In this document: in pieces, positions 1 through 8,266 of the stretch
Layout of the letters: each line of letters begins with the position of its first letter
Numbering within the stretch: position 1 is the stretch's first letter
Position numbers and translations under genes: made by a program
Notes under the pieces: model-generated
What the model saw: the letters and a program-made list of their open reading frames with translations, nothing else
Databases searched by the model: none
Told to the model about the DNA's origin: nothing
Origin: Nocardiopsis flavescens
GTDB lineage: Bacteria; Actinomycetota; Actinomycetes; Streptosporangiales; Streptosporangiaceae
Length of the DNA stretch: 64,000 nucleotides
Assembly (NCBI RefSeq): GCF_900141985.1
Contig: NZ_FQZK01000026.1
Location: 1-64,000, forward strand
Direction: 5' to 3'

Positions 1-30
1 GGCGGGCCGGTGCGTTGGGCGCGCGTCCGC

Positions 31-520
31 GGTGGTGGGGGTGTGTTCCGGGGCTGGGTCGAGCGAGGCGATCCCAGCCCGGCCGCCTGGATCGGGAGGA
101 ATGCCCCCTGCAAGGGACCAGGCGCGCGACAAGCGGCCCGTACGTAGAGCCCACCCATGCCCTCCTCAACGCAATGGGGGGTTGAGCGTGCGCTGTCTTG
201 GGGCCCCGGGCACAGCCCGTGGGCATTGATCGGCACCCCGACTCCAGGGGGTTTCGGGAGGGCGTACTCGGCTCCGCGGACCCATGGGGGTGAAGGCCGC
301 GCGCACCTGACCCGCCGCGCTACCGGGGGTTGTCCACCCGCCTAGAGCCCCCGACCCCGGCCGGAGGGTGTCGCGCCGCCTCGGGCCACAGCGGGTGAAG
401 GCCGCACGTACCTGCCGGCCCCGCCACAGGGGGTCGTCCACCCTCTTGGTGCCCCCAGCCCCAGCCGGAGGGCGTCGCTCCCACGCGAAGCGCAGGGGGT
501 GAAGGCCGCACATACACACG
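31..520 (+). repeat. Left arm of large imperfect inverted repeat, with nested ~105-bp direct repeats
   Basis: Positions 31-75 are exactly complementary, in reverse, to 1261-1305 (45 of 45 bases). The similarity continues inward with small mismatches to about 310, pairing with about 1026. Further inward the arm consists of roughly 105-bp direct repeats, each beginning TGAAGGCCGC (starts at 291, 396 and 500) and containing GTCCACCC and a GCCGGAGGG-GTCGC block. The mirror-image units lie in the right arm. The open frames across this stretch look like by-products of repeated GC-rich DNA; none resembles a known protein. No transposase-like frame lies between the arms. Confidence 0.8.
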
Positions 521-606
521 ACCTCAGCCGCTGGGGTGAACAAGCGCCACTCCCCCGCCCCCTGCAAGCCGCGGACGTCCTCGGCCCTCGGCCCTGCTTC
601 CGTCGA

Positions 607-622
607 CGTTTCACGTGAAACA
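607..622. promoter_or_regulatory. parS: parS site (ParB binding), origin-proximal copy 1
   Basis: The sequence CGTTTCACGTGAAACA matches the bacterial parS consensus TGTTTCACGTGAAACA at 15 of 16 positions. ParB binds and spreads from such sites for chromosome segregation and SMC loading. parA and parB are not in the window and would be expected to the left. The site lies in the spacer between the arms of the large inverted repeat. Confidence 0.93.
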
Positions 623-819
623 TCGAACCCGCGAGCGGACTTGTCGACACCTTGATCTGTATCTCTAACGACAGCAGATGCGGTTCTTCCATCCGGGGAG
701 AAGCCGGGAGATCGCCCCACCCGCCCTGAGCGGGGAAGTACCGGGTAGCAGGTGTGCACAGGCTCCACCCCCTGGAAACCGGTCGCGGTTCTCCTTCCCA
801 TCCCCCGGTGGCCGGGCGG

Positions 820-1305
820 GGAAGGTCCGCGCGGCCTTACCCCCCGCGACCTTCGGTGGGAACGACGCCTTCCGGCTTGGGCTGAGCATTCCAGGCGGGT
901 GGACGCCCCCCGGTGGCGCGGCCGACAGATAAGCGCGGCCTGCACCCCGGAGCCGAGGTGGGAGCGACACCCTCCCGCTGCGGCTGAGCATTCCAGGCGG
1001 GTGGACGACCCCCGGTGGCGCGGCCGACAGATAAGCGCGGCCTGCACCCCCATGGGTCCGCGGAGGGAGGTACGCCCTACCGAAACCCCCTGGAGCCGGG
1101 GTGCCGATCAATGTTCACCGGCTGTGCCCGGGGGCCCAGAGACAGCGCACGCTTCACCCCCTACGGCGTTGGGAGGGCATGGGTGTGCTCTACGTTCGGG
1201 CCGCTCCTCGCGCGCCCGGTCCTTTGCAGGGGGCATTCCTCCCGCCGCTGGGTCTGGGGTGGGATCGCCTCGCTCGACCCAGCCCCGGAACACACCCCCA
1301 CCACC
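820..1305 (-). repeat. Right arm of the large inverted repeat, with nested ~102-bp direct repeats
   Basis: This is the reverse complement of the left arm; the symmetry centre is near 668. Within it, 881-948 and 983-1050 are direct repeats of 68 bp differing at one base, with a period of 102 bp. A third, more diverged unit starts near 831. The units carry GCGCGGCCTGCACCCC, the complement of the TGAAGGCCGC core of the left arm. The two arms together with the spacer span about 1.27 kb, and the spacer contains a ParB site at 607-622. Confidence 0.8.
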
Positions 1306-1520
1306 CCGGACGTGCGCCCAACGCTTCCCACTGCAAATCTGCCGCCCGCCGACCGCGCCGGGGCCAGGTCCACGCTCCGCTGGCCGCCGTTTCCAGATGG
1401 CTGAGCTCTTGGAGAACTCCGGTCGAGCTCTCACCCCCGCAACCTGGGGTGGGAGCGACACCCTCCCGCTGGGGCCAGGACCGCGGTCCGCCGACCGGCA
1501 GGGGCCAGGCGCCCCGGTTC

Positions 1521-1620
1521 GGAGAACAACCACTACGGCACAGACCCCCGGGCCAACCCCGGACACCAGCCCGGCACCCCGAGAGGGAGAACAACCACCA
1601 CGGCACAAACCCCGGGCCGG
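1521..1620. repeat. Short direct repeat, two copies 65 bp apart
   Basis: GGAGAACAACCAC followed by a CACGGCACA-like block and a run of C/G occurs at 1521 and again at 1586, with about 34 bp of near-identity. No gene is recognisable here. The region 1306-1740 otherwise holds GC-rich non-coding sequence, including another degenerate unit related to the inverted-repeat family near 1435-1480 (GGTGGGAGCGACACCCTCCC). Confidence 0.6.
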
Positions 1621-1740
1621 TGCCCGGCCATGGTGCTCCCCCGGGCGGGGCCCGCACCACCACGCCCCGCCCCTCGGCCCCGCCCCGCGTTCCAGCCGGC
1701 GTGCGACCGCCCCTGTCGACATGGCGCCTTGCCGACGCCG

Positions 1741-1756
1741 TGTTTCACGTGAAACC
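1741..1756. promoter_or_regulatory. parS: parS site, copy 2
   Basis: TGTTTCACGTGAAACC matches the parS consensus at 15 of 16 positions. It is 36 bp from the next copy, centre to centre, so ParB dimers bound at the two sites would sit close together. Confidence 0.95.
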
Positions 1757-1767
1757 ACCGCACGCGA

Positions 1768-1801
1768 AAGGGGCGATGTTTCACGTGAAACATCGCCCCT
1801 T
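1768..1801 (-). terminator. 34-bp perfect palindrome: likely terminator of the rpmH-khpB operon that also contains parS
   Basis: Every base from 1768 to 1784 pairs with its mirror from 1801 to 1785. Read on the minus strand, transcripts leaving khpB (stop at 1819) meet this palindrome 17 nt later, and it is followed by TTT. The position and structure fit an intrinsic terminator with a short U run. The core is a consensus parS, so ParB bound here would sit on the same DNA. Confidence 0.6.
1777..1792. promoter_or_regulatory. parS: parS site, copy 3 (perfect consensus)
   Basis: TGTTTCACGTGAAACA is a perfect 16-bp parS. It is embedded in a longer perfect palindrome (1768-1801) directly behind khpB, annotated separately as a terminator-like element. 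Confidence 0.97.
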
Positions 1802-1818
1802 CTCCGGCCTCCCCGCTT

Positions 1819-2334
1819 CTAGGGGACCGGGTGGACCACCACGTAGCGGTTGGGCTCCTCGCCCTCCGACTCGCTGCGCAGGCCCGCCGCCGCGACCGCG
1901 TCGTGGACGACCTTGCGCTCGAACGGGGTCATCGGCTCCAGGTCGTACGCCTCGCCGGTGTCCTTGACCTTCTGCGCCGCCTCGGCACCGACCTGGAACA
2001 GCTCCTTGCGGCGCCCCTCCCGGTACCGGCCGATGTCCAGCATCAGTCGGCTGCGCTCACCGGTCGCCCGGTGCACCGCCAGCCGGGTCAGCTCCTGGAG
2101 CGCCTCCAGGACCTCGCCGTCCTCGCCGATCAGCTCGTCGAGCGTGGCCCCCACGACGGAGACCATGGCACGGTCGCCCTCGACATCCATGTCGATGTCG
2201 CCGTCGAAGTCCGCGATGTCGAGTAGTCCCTCGATGTAGTCCGCGGCGATGTCGCCCTCGTTCTCCAGGGCTTCGATGTCGATAGGCGCCTCAGCCACCG
2301 CTACTCCACCGCTTCCTTCCTGGCTCGCTGTCAC
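1819..2334 (-). CDS. khpB: RNA-binding KH/R3H protein KhpB (Jag/EloR family)
   Basis: This 171-aa cytoplasmic RNA-binding protein belongs to the Jag family, which in other Gram-positive bacteria acts with KhpA to influence cell elongation and division (family knowledge). It has a Jag-type KH domain with GEDGEVLEALQELT around residues 70-85 and a C-terminal R3H domain (FERKVVHDAV near residue 140). The N-terminal 40 residues are acidic and replace the Jag_N domain of firmicute homologues. It is the last gene of the rpmH-rnpA-yidD-yidC-khpB operon, 41 bp after yidC. The start is GTG with AGGAG 11 nt upstream. Function is conserved, but its targets here are unknown. Confidence 0.92.
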   Translation of the reverse strand: MTASQEGSGGVAVAEAPIDIEALENEGDIAADYIEGLLDIADFDGDIDMDVEGDRAMVSVVGATLDELIGEDGEVLEALQELTRLAVHRATGERSRLMLDIGRYREGRRKELFQVGAEAAQKVKDTGEAYDLEPMTPFERKVVHDAVAAAGLRSESEGEEPNRYVVVHPVP

Positions 2335-2375
2335 GGCGTTCCCGTCTCCTGTTCCCGCGCTCGGTACGCAGCTCG

Positions 2376-3317
2376 CTAGCGGGGCCCGCCGCCGCTGCGC
2401 TTGGAGCGAGACTGCTTCTTCGGCTGCTTGCGTTCGATCTTAGGCTGTTCCACGGGCTGCGGAGCGGATTCGGGCTGGTTCTTCTTGCGCCCGAGCATCC
2501 CCTTGGCCGATCCGTTGCCCTTGCCGCCCTTGGCCTCCACGGGTTCGCCGGGCGCGGGCTGGTTGCGGTACAGGAAGTGCTGCTGCACCATCGTCCACAC
2601 GTTGGAGGTGACCCAGTACAGCAGCACGCCCACCGGCATCATGAGACCGAAGAGCCCGAAGAGGGGCGCCATGTACATCATGATCTTCTGGGTCTGCATC
2701 ATGGGGTTGTCGGGCATCTGCGAGACGCTGCGCTTCATGCTCTGGCGCATGGTGAGGAACGTCGTGGTGCCCATGACGACACAGGAGAGGGCGATGAAGA
2801 CCTTCGCCATGATGGGGTTGGTCGCCCCCAGCGCCAGCAGCTCCTCGGCGGAGCTGTTGAAGTGGGCGGCGATCGGGGCCTGGAAGATCAGCGCCTGGCG
2901 GGCGCTCTCGACCAGCTCCTCGGTGAAGTTGTAGCGGACGTTGCCCTCGGCCACGCTGCGGAGCACGTTGAACAGGGCGAAGAAGACCGGCATCTGCAAC
3001 AGCAGCGGCAGGCAGCCCATGAGCGGGTTGGTGCCGCTCGTCCGGTACAGCTCCATGGACTCCCGCTGGAGCCGCTCCTTGTCGTGCTTGTAGCGCTCCT
3101 GGAGCTTGCGCAGCTGAGGCTGAAGCTCCTGCATCTTGCGCTGCGTGTTCATCTGCTTGACGAACAGCGGCACCATGAGCAGGCGCATCAGCATGGTGAG
3201 CAGCACGATGGACAGGCCCCACGCCCACCCGCTGTCGGGGTTCAGGCCGATAAAGCCCAGACCCGCGTGGATCTGGACCAGAATCCAGCCGACGATGTTG
3301 TAAAGCCAGTCCAGCAC
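2376..3317 (-). CDS. yidC: Membrane protein insertase YidC/Oxa1
   Basis: This protein inserts and folds integral membrane proteins, alone or with SecYEG. It is a 313-aa Gram-positive-type YidC without the large periplasmic domain. The core has a first core helix with the conserved basic residue (LTMLMRLLMVPLF), a basic coiled-coil loop (QPQLRKLQERYKHDKERLQ), the NPLMGCLPLLLQMPVFFALF helix, a helix near KVFIALSCVVMGTTTF, and a final helix pair ending in LLYWVTSNVWTMVQQ. The last 50 residues are Lys/Arg-rich and probably contact the ribosome. There is no lipobox. The start is GTG with AGGAG 9 nt upstream. It lies 28 bp downstream of yidD. Confidence 0.96.
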   Translation of the reverse strand: MLDWLYNIVGWILVQIHAGLGFIGLNPDSGWAWGLSIVLLTMLMRLLMVPLFVKQMNTQRKMQELQPQLRKLQERYKHDKERLQRESMELYRTSGTNPLMGCLPLLLQMPVFFALFNVLRSVAEGNVRYNFTEELVESARQALIFQAPIAAHFNSSAEELLALGATNPIMAKVFIALSCVVMGTTTFLTMRQSMKRSVSQMPDNPMMQTQKIMMYMAPLFGLFGLMMPVGVLLYWVTSNVWTMVQQHFLYRNQPAPGEPVEAKGGKGNGSAKGMLGRKKNQPESAPQPVEQPKIERKQPKKQSRSKRSGGGPR

Positions 3318-3345
3318 CGGCCAACTCCTATGTGCTTCGGTTCAG

Positions 3346-3657
3346 CTACTGGTCCCCGGGAGCGTGGCCGGTGGTCCCGGCTCCGCCCGCAGACTCCTCG
3401 GACTCCTGGCCCCGTCCCCGCGGTGGGGGGACCGGGTCGTAGCCACCCCGGTTGAAGGGGTGGCAGCGGGCGATGCGCCGGATGCCCAGCCACAGCCCGT
3501 ACAAGGCGCCGTGCACGCGCAGGGCCTCGACGGCGTATGCGCTGCACGAAGGGTAGAAGCGGCAGGCGGGCGGCAGGAGGGGGCTGATGAAGCGCTGGTA
3601 TCCCCGGATGGGGAGGATCAGCGCGCGCGCGAACACCGTGGGTCCGTGCTGGGTCAT
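3346..3657 (-). CDS. yidD: Membrane protein insertion efficiency factor YidD
   Basis: This is a small membrane-associated factor that helps YidC-dependent insertion. The 103-aa protein shows the family signature: PIRGYQRFISPLLPPACRFYPSCSAYAVEA, here split as RGYQRFISP and CRFYPSCSAYAVEA, followed by RIARCHPFNRGGYDPVP. ATG at 3657 was chosen because it overlaps the rnpA stop by 4 bp (ATGA), typical of translational coupling. A GTG four codons upstream (3669) is possible. The last 20 residues are a low-complexity Gly/Glu tail. Confidence 0.93.
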   Translation of the reverse strand: MTQHGPTVFARALILPIRGYQRFISPLLPPACRFYPSCSAYAVEALRVHGALYGLWLGIRRIARCHPFNRGGYDPVPPPRGRGQESEESAGGAGTTGHAPGDQ

Positions 3658-4154
3658 CGGTCCGTCCACCGTTCTCCGCCTTCCGTGGCGGGGCGGCCGC
3701 CTGCCGTCTCGCTCTTCGCCGGTTCCGGCGCCGAGGGACCACCGCGTCCTCGACGACGGCGCGTCGACCCCTTGGGCCGGGGCCGCATCGCCGAGGCGAT
3801 GGCGCCGTCCAGTTGCGCGCCCAGCTCCTCGTACCGCGCGGTGGCGGCGGAGGGTTTGGCGCGCACTACCAGCAGGCTACCGTCAGGCAGTTCGAACAGC
3901 CGTGGCCGCATCAGGTGCCGCAGACGCCGCTGGACGTGCTTGCGGACGACGGCCCCGCCGACGGCCTTGCTCACGATGAATCCGACGCGCGGGGACCCCC
4001 CTACCGGCAACGCTTCCGGTCCGGTGGTGGTTCCCCTGGCCGCGGGGGGCGGGAGGTAGACGACCGCGAGGTCGTCGCGGGAAGCGCGGCGTCCGGAGCG
4101 CATGACGGAACCGAACTCGGTGCTGTGGCGCATCCGGTTCTTCGACGACAGCAT
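3654..4154 (-). CDS. rnpA: Ribonuclease P protein component
   Basis: This is the protein subunit of RNase P, which removes the 5' leader of tRNA precursors together with the RNA subunit. The 166-aa protein has the N-terminal substrate-binding region (KNRMRHSTEFGSVMRSGRR) and the central helix FIVSKAVGGAVVRKHVQRRLRHLMR, in which the usual RNR is represented by VRKHVQRRLR. The C-terminal 40 residues are a basic, disordered extension absent from the E. coli protein. ATG at 4154 is preferred because GGGAGG lies 6 nt upstream; an ATG 18 nt earlier lacks this. It lies between rpmH and yidD. Confidence 0.95.
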   Translation of the reverse strand: MLSSKNRMRHSTEFGSVMRSGRRASRDDLAVVYLPPPAARGTTTGPEALPVGGSPRVGFIVSKAVGGAVVRKHVQRRLRHLMRPRLFELPDGSLLVVRAKPSAATARYEELGAQLDGAIASAMRPRPKGSTRRRRGRGGPSAPEPAKSETAGGRPATEGGERWTDR

Positions 4155-4229
4155 CGGTGCCTCCCATGACAAAGGGACCGGCCGGCGGAAGGCCGGACCG
4201 GTCCCGAAGAACGTGGGGCTGCGCGTGGC

Positions 4230-4373
4230 CTAGTGGCTCACGGTCAGCGAGGCGCGCCCCTTGCGGCGGCGCGAGGCGATGATGGCGCGACCGGCGCGCG
4301 TACGCATGCGCAGCCGGAAGCCGTGGACCTTCGCGCGACGCCGGTTGTTCGGCTGGTACGTACGCTTGCTCAC
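4230..4373 (-). CDS. rpmH: 50S ribosomal protein L34
   Basis: This is the 47-aa basic large-subunit ribosomal protein L34. The translation starts SKRTYQPNNRRRAKVHGF and continues RLRMRTRAGRAIIASRRRKGR, the invariant core of the family, ending LTVSH. The start codon is GTG at 4373. The gene is first in the operon that continues into rnpA, with 75 bp between them. A sigma70-type promoter lies about 130 bp upstream, giving a long 5' leader. Confidence 0.97.
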   Translation of the reverse strand: MSKRTYQPNNRRRAKVHGFRLRMRTRAGRAIIASRRRKGRASLTVSH

Positions 4374-4505
4374 TACTGGCTCCAGGGGCGTGTCAGGAAA
4401 GTACTACGACAGGACCCCAGGATACGCGGGGCCGCGGAGTGCCATGGCCGCGTGCGCGCCGTCACCTCGACAGGCGCGGGCAGAATCGTCGGCATAAGCA
4501 TAAAG

Positions 4506-4534
4506 AAGATACGACCTGGTCCGGGCGTGGTCAA
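4506..4534 (-). promoter_or_regulatory. Probable rpmH operon promoter
   Basis: On the minus strand, TTGACC (4534-4529) is followed by a 17-nt spacer and TATCTT (4511-4506). Both hexamers resemble the principal sigma-factor consensus at ideal spacing. The next gene downstream is rpmH, with a leader of about 125 nt. The rest of 4374-4650 shows no gene. Confidence 0.65.
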
Positions 4535-4650
4535 ATCAGGCCGGATCGCCGGGGCGCGCGGATCGCCGGGCGGGGTCGACGAGTCGACAGGGCGACCTGT
4601 GGACAGATCGCCGCCCACAGGCGTGTGAGGCTTCCCCAGCCCCCCACCCC

Positions 4651-4840
4651 TGTGGATAACCTCAGCCTGTGGATAACTCTCCCCTCGGCCCGCGCCGCCA
4701 CCCAGGCATGCGGGGCGGAGTCGCCTTACACACAGCCTGACCTGCTTATTGTGGATAACTCTGCACGGAACCCACAGATCTGACATCCTGTGGATAACCC
4801 TGTGGACAACCTGTGGACAACCGGCCGGAGCTGTGGATAC
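4651..4840. other. DnaA-box cluster upstream of dnaA
   Basis: Seven DnaA-box sequences lie here in one orientation: TGTGGATAA at 4651, 4668, 4750 and 4789, TGTGGACAA at 4801 and 4812, and TGTGGATAC at 4832. Four are perfect complements of TTATCCACA. They lie between rpmH and dnaA and overlap the region where the dnaA promoter must be. They may serve dnaA autoregulation, form part of a bipartite origin, or both. Confidence 0.85.
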
Positions 4841-5064
4841 CGCACGCCGGTCCGCCCCGCTCCCCCGGAGTTCTCCACAGGCCCGTGCCGACCTTCACAC
4901 CGGACATTTCGCCCGCCCTGCCCCGGCGGTACCACCGGGGGAGGACAATGGAGAGCCGCCCTCCGGGCCCCGTTCCGACCCGGGCGCCCCCGCACGCCTT
5001 CCGTCCCCTCTTCCACCCGCACGAACAGACCCGCACCGAAGGGACAGCAACATGGCAGGTCGCC

Positions 5065-7011
5065 TTGGCTGACGCGCAGGCCAACCTCGCAGCTGTCTGG
5101 TCCAGCGTGCTGGACGGGATCGACAACGACACCCTGCCGGCGCACCAGCGCGCCTGGCTGCCACAGACGAGGCCCCTGGGCCTGATCGAGGACACCGCGC
5201 TGATCGCGGCGCCCAACGAGTTCACCAAGAAGGTCCTGGAGAGCCGGCTCCACCCGACCATCAGCAAGGCGCTCTCCGCCCACCTGGGCAGGGAGATCCG
5301 GGTCGCGGTGACGGTCGACCCGACCGCGGTGCCCACCCCCCCGCCGCCGCCGGCGCCCTCCTACGCGCCGCGGGACCCCGACGGGCCCCGGCACGACGCG
5401 CACCCGGCGCCCCCCGCCCCGCACGGGCTGTTCGACCAGGACCCCCCGGCCGAGCCGCGCGGCCACCACGCGCGCCCCGCCGCCCCGCCCGACCGCGCCT
5501 ACGGCCGGCACGCGGCGCTGCCGCCGGAGGCCGACCTGCTGGGCCCGGGCCCCGACGCCTACGGGCACCCGCGGCCGGACTCCTTCACCCAGGAGGAGCT
5601 CCAGTACGGGGAGCCCTCGACCTGGGCGGCGCCCGCCGCACCCGCGCGGCCCCGGCCCCGGCAGGCCGCGACGCCCCCGCTGTGGGAGCAGCCCGTCCAC
5701 TCCTCCCCCGAGGACTCCGCCTGGGGGCGCTCGGCGTGGACGGCCGAGGAGCCCGCCTGGGAGCGGCCCAACCGCTGGGAGACCCCCGAGCCGCCCGCAC
5801 CCGCCGGGCACCGGGCCGCCGAGCCGGAGCCGCCCGCGGCGCCCGCGCTGCCGCAGCCGCCCGAGCCCGCCGGGGCCGAGGACGGTGCGCCGGAGCCGCC
5901 CGCACCCGCGCCCAAGCCCGCCAAGGCGGCCCCCGCCGCCCCGCCCGGGCGCTCGCCCGAGGTGCCGCCGGGCGAGCACGCGCGGCTCAACCCCAAGTAC
6001 ACCTTCGACACCTTCGTCATAGGCTCCAGCAACCGGTTCGCCCACGCGGCGTCGGTGGCCGCCGCCGAGGCGCCGGCCAAGGCGTACAACCCGCTGTTCA
6101 TCCACGGCGGCTCCGGGCTGGGCAAGACCCACCTGCTGCACGCCATCGGGCACTACACGCACCGGCTCTACGAGGGCTCCCGGGTGCGGTACGTCAGCTC
6201 CGAGGAGTTCACCAACGAGTTCATCAACTCGATCCGCGACGGCAAGGCCGACGGCTTCCGGCGCCGGTACCGGGACATCGACGTGCTCCTGGTGGACGAC
6301 ATCCAGTTCCTGGAGAACAAGGAGCAGACGCAGGAGGAGTTCTTCCACACCTTCAACACGCTGCACAACTCCGACAAGCAGATCGTCATCTCCAGCGACC
6401 GGCCGCCCAAGCAGCTGACCACGCTGGAGGACCGGATGCGCAGCCGGTTCGAGTGGGGCCTGCTCACCGACGTCCAGCCGCCGGAGCTGGAGACGCGCAT
6501 CGCGATCCTGCGCAAGAAGGCGATCCAGGAGGGCCTGGCGGCGCCGCCGGAGGTGCTGGAGTTCATCGCCAGCAAGATCTCCACCAACATCCGGGAGCTG
6601 GAGGGCGCGCTGATCCGCGTGACGGCCTTCGCCAGCCTCAACCGGCAGTCGGTGGACCTGGACCTCACCAGCCAGGTGCTGCGCGACCTGGTGCCGGGCG
6701 CCGACGTCCCCGAGGTGACGGCCGGGGCGATCATGTCGCAGACGGCGGCGTACTTCGGCCTGACGGTGGAGGACCTGTGCGGGACCTCCCGGTCCCGGGT
6801 GCTGGTGACCGCCCGGCAGATAGCGATGTACCTGTGCCGGGAGCTGACCGACCTGTCGCTGCCCAAGATCGGGCAGCAGTTCGGCCGCGACCACACCACG
6901 GTGATGCACGCCGACCGCAAGGTGCGGGCGCTGATGGCCGAGCGCCGCTCCATCTACAACCAGGTGCACGAGCTCACGAGCCGGATCAAGGACCAGCCGT
7001 CCCTGAGCTGA
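5065..7011 (+). CDS. dnaA: Chromosomal replication initiator protein DnaA
   Basis: DnaA is an AAA+ ATPase that binds DnaA boxes and melts oriC. The 648-aa protein has domain I (residues 1-85, LADAQANLAAVWSSVLDG), a long Pro/Ala/Glu-rich domain II (about residues 90-305, typical of actinobacteria), an AAA+ domain with Walker A HGGSGLGKTHLL and Walker B LLVDDIQFLENK, and domain IV with the box-binding signature GRDHTTVMHADRKV. TTG at 5065 was chosen because the product then begins like actinobacterial DnaA (MADxxxxLAAVW), with GGCAGG just upstream. An in-frame ATG at 4813 would add 84 residues encoded by DnaA-box DNA and is rejected. DnaA-box clusters lie on both sides. Confidence 0.96.
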   Translation: MADAQANLAAVWSSVLDGIDNDTLPAHQRAWLPQTRPLGLIEDTALIAAPNEFTKKVLESRLHPTISKALSAHLGREIRVAVTVDPTAVPTPPPPPAPSYAPRDPDGPRHDAHPAPPAPHGLFDQDPPAEPRGHHARPAAPPDRAYGRHAALPPEADLLGPGPDAYGHPRPDSFTQEELQYGEPSTWAAPAAPARPRPRQAATPPLWEQPVHSSPEDSAWGRSAWTAEEPAWERPNRWETPEPPAPAGHRAAEPEPPAAPALPQPPEPAGAEDGAPEPPAPAPKPAKAAPAAPPGRSPEVPPGEHARLNPKYTFDTFVIGSSNRFAHAASVAAAEAPAKAYNPLFIHGGSGLGKTHLLHAIGHYTHRLYEGSRVRYVSSEEFTNEFINSIRDGKADGFRRRYRDIDVLLVDDIQFLENKEQTQEEFFHTFNTLHNSDKQIVISSDRPPKQLTTLEDRMRSRFEWGLLTDVQPPELETRIAILRKKAIQEGLAAPPEVLEFIASKISTNIRELEGALIRVTAFASLNRQSVDLDLTSQVLRDLVPGADVPEVTAGAIMSQTAAYFGLTVEDLCGTSRSRVLVTARQIAMYLCRELTDLSLPKIGQQFGRDHTTVMHADRKVRALMAERRSIYNQVHELTSRIKDQPSLS

Positions 7012-8266
7012 CCCGGCCGGGCGCCCCGGGGGCGATGTGTCGACATGTCCGCGAGGACGCACGTCCGCACGTCGCCCCCGAGCCGTTCCCCCGCCCCTGT
7101 CCACAGGGCTGTGGAGGAGCGCGGGCGAGGCGGCGCCCCGGAGCCCGTGGTCCGTCGGCGGCGCGAGGTGTCGACACGGTACGGCGCGGATACCCGCGTT
7201 CCTCCACAACCCCTCCCCCGCCTGTGCACAACCCCGCGGAACGGGCGTACCGGCGTTGTCCACAGGGAGTTATCCACAGGCTGGAGCCGCCCACAGGCGG
7301 TTATCCACAGGTTTATGCCCAACCTCGGCCCGGTTCGGGGGCTCGGCGAGGTGTGTGGCCGAACGTCGCGAGTACGGCTCGGAACTGCGGTGTCGTCCCG
7401 GTTTCCGGGCCCCGGAGGCGGCTGTTGCCCTGCCCACACCTGCGGCGGAGCCCGATCGTGTCAACGGACGATGGCCTCTTTCCTGTGGACAACTCGATCC
7501 ACAGTCCTTTTGCCAGGGTTGGCCGGGAATGCGCGGGGGCCGAAAAAAAATTTTCGACGAGTTCCCCGAAGTTATCCACAGGAGGGGGTCCAAATCTGTG
7601 GACAACCTTGTGGATAACCTGTGGACAACTGCCCCGCGGCTGTGGGTAACCCGGGGTGTTCCTGTGGACGAAGGGAGGGGTCATCCGATCACCAGACCAC
7701 CGGCTGCTGTGGAGAACCTGGGGAAAACCTGTGGACGAAGCTGTGGACGAACTGTGGAAAACCTGGGGACAACGCGATTCATCCACAGGACCCCGAAGTT
7801 GTGCACAGGGTTCTCCACAAGCCCTGTGGACAAAAATTCCGGTGCTGACCTGGTAAAACAAGGGTTATCCACAGTATCCACAGGCCCTACTACTACTGCG
7901 CACCTAGATCAACCAAGTGTGGCTTCGAAACGGCAACGCGGAAAATCTGTGGACAACTCGCCGGGAGCGACGAGGCCGACGAGCCGTCAGCGGCAGCGGG
8001 GGAATCCGGGTAACGTGTGGTCTCGCCCCTGTCCTCCGCCGCCCGGCTCCGAGCGGTGACCCCTAGCAGGAGACCGCGGCCCGGCCCACCTCGACGGATA
8101 CGACGACGCAGCAGGTCACACGCGCCCCCTCCCGGCGGGCGGACCGCGCCCGTCCACAGCCTGTCGACGACATGGCCCGGCCCCGATCCCCACAGACATC
8201 CGTCAGCTGCAACGTTGAGGCCTTCGGCCGGGTGGGACCCGGCCGGGTCGGAAAGTGAGTCGGACA
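7012..8266. other. oriC: Chromosomal replication origin oriC (dnaA-dnaN intergenic region)
   Basis: This 1.25-kb non-coding stretch holds at least 18 DnaA-box-like nonamers in both orientations. TTATCCACA or its complement occurs at 7270, 7301, 7572, 7609 and 7865, and TTGTCCACA or its complement at 7256, 7484, 7597, 7620, 7825 and 7948. Weaker variants lie at 7097, 7641, 7663, 7730, 7742, 7753, 7779, 7811 and 7874. The densest part is 7572-7882. CGAAAAAAAATTTTCG at 7541-7556 is the most AT-rich spot and could aid unwinding. The location between dnaA and dnaN and the box density match actinobacterial origins. 7030-7080 and 7165-7190 also carry the intergenic TGTCGACA repeat motif. Confidence 0.93.

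Noticed and set aside
31..1305. The large inverted repeat as an insertion sequence or transposon
   Set aside because: No transposase frame lies between the arms, the arms are hundreds of bases long with internal direct repeats, and no target-site duplication is visible.
166..1758. Several long open frames in the repeat-rich left end, some over 200 codons
   Set aside because: They overlap each other on both strands, consist of Arg/Pro/Gly-rich low-complexity sequence, repeat with the DNA repeats, and have no recognisable domain or ribosome-binding site.
4813..5064. Upstream ATG as the dnaA start
   Set aside because: The extra 84 codons are translated from DnaA boxes and non-conserved sequence. 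The TTG at 5065 gives the family N-terminus.
4726..7263. An 845-codon open frame antisense to dnaA and others like it opposite gyrA, the M3 peptidase and dnaN
   Set aside because: High GC content opens long frames opposite real genes. These lack family features and sit exactly antisense to well-conserved proteins.
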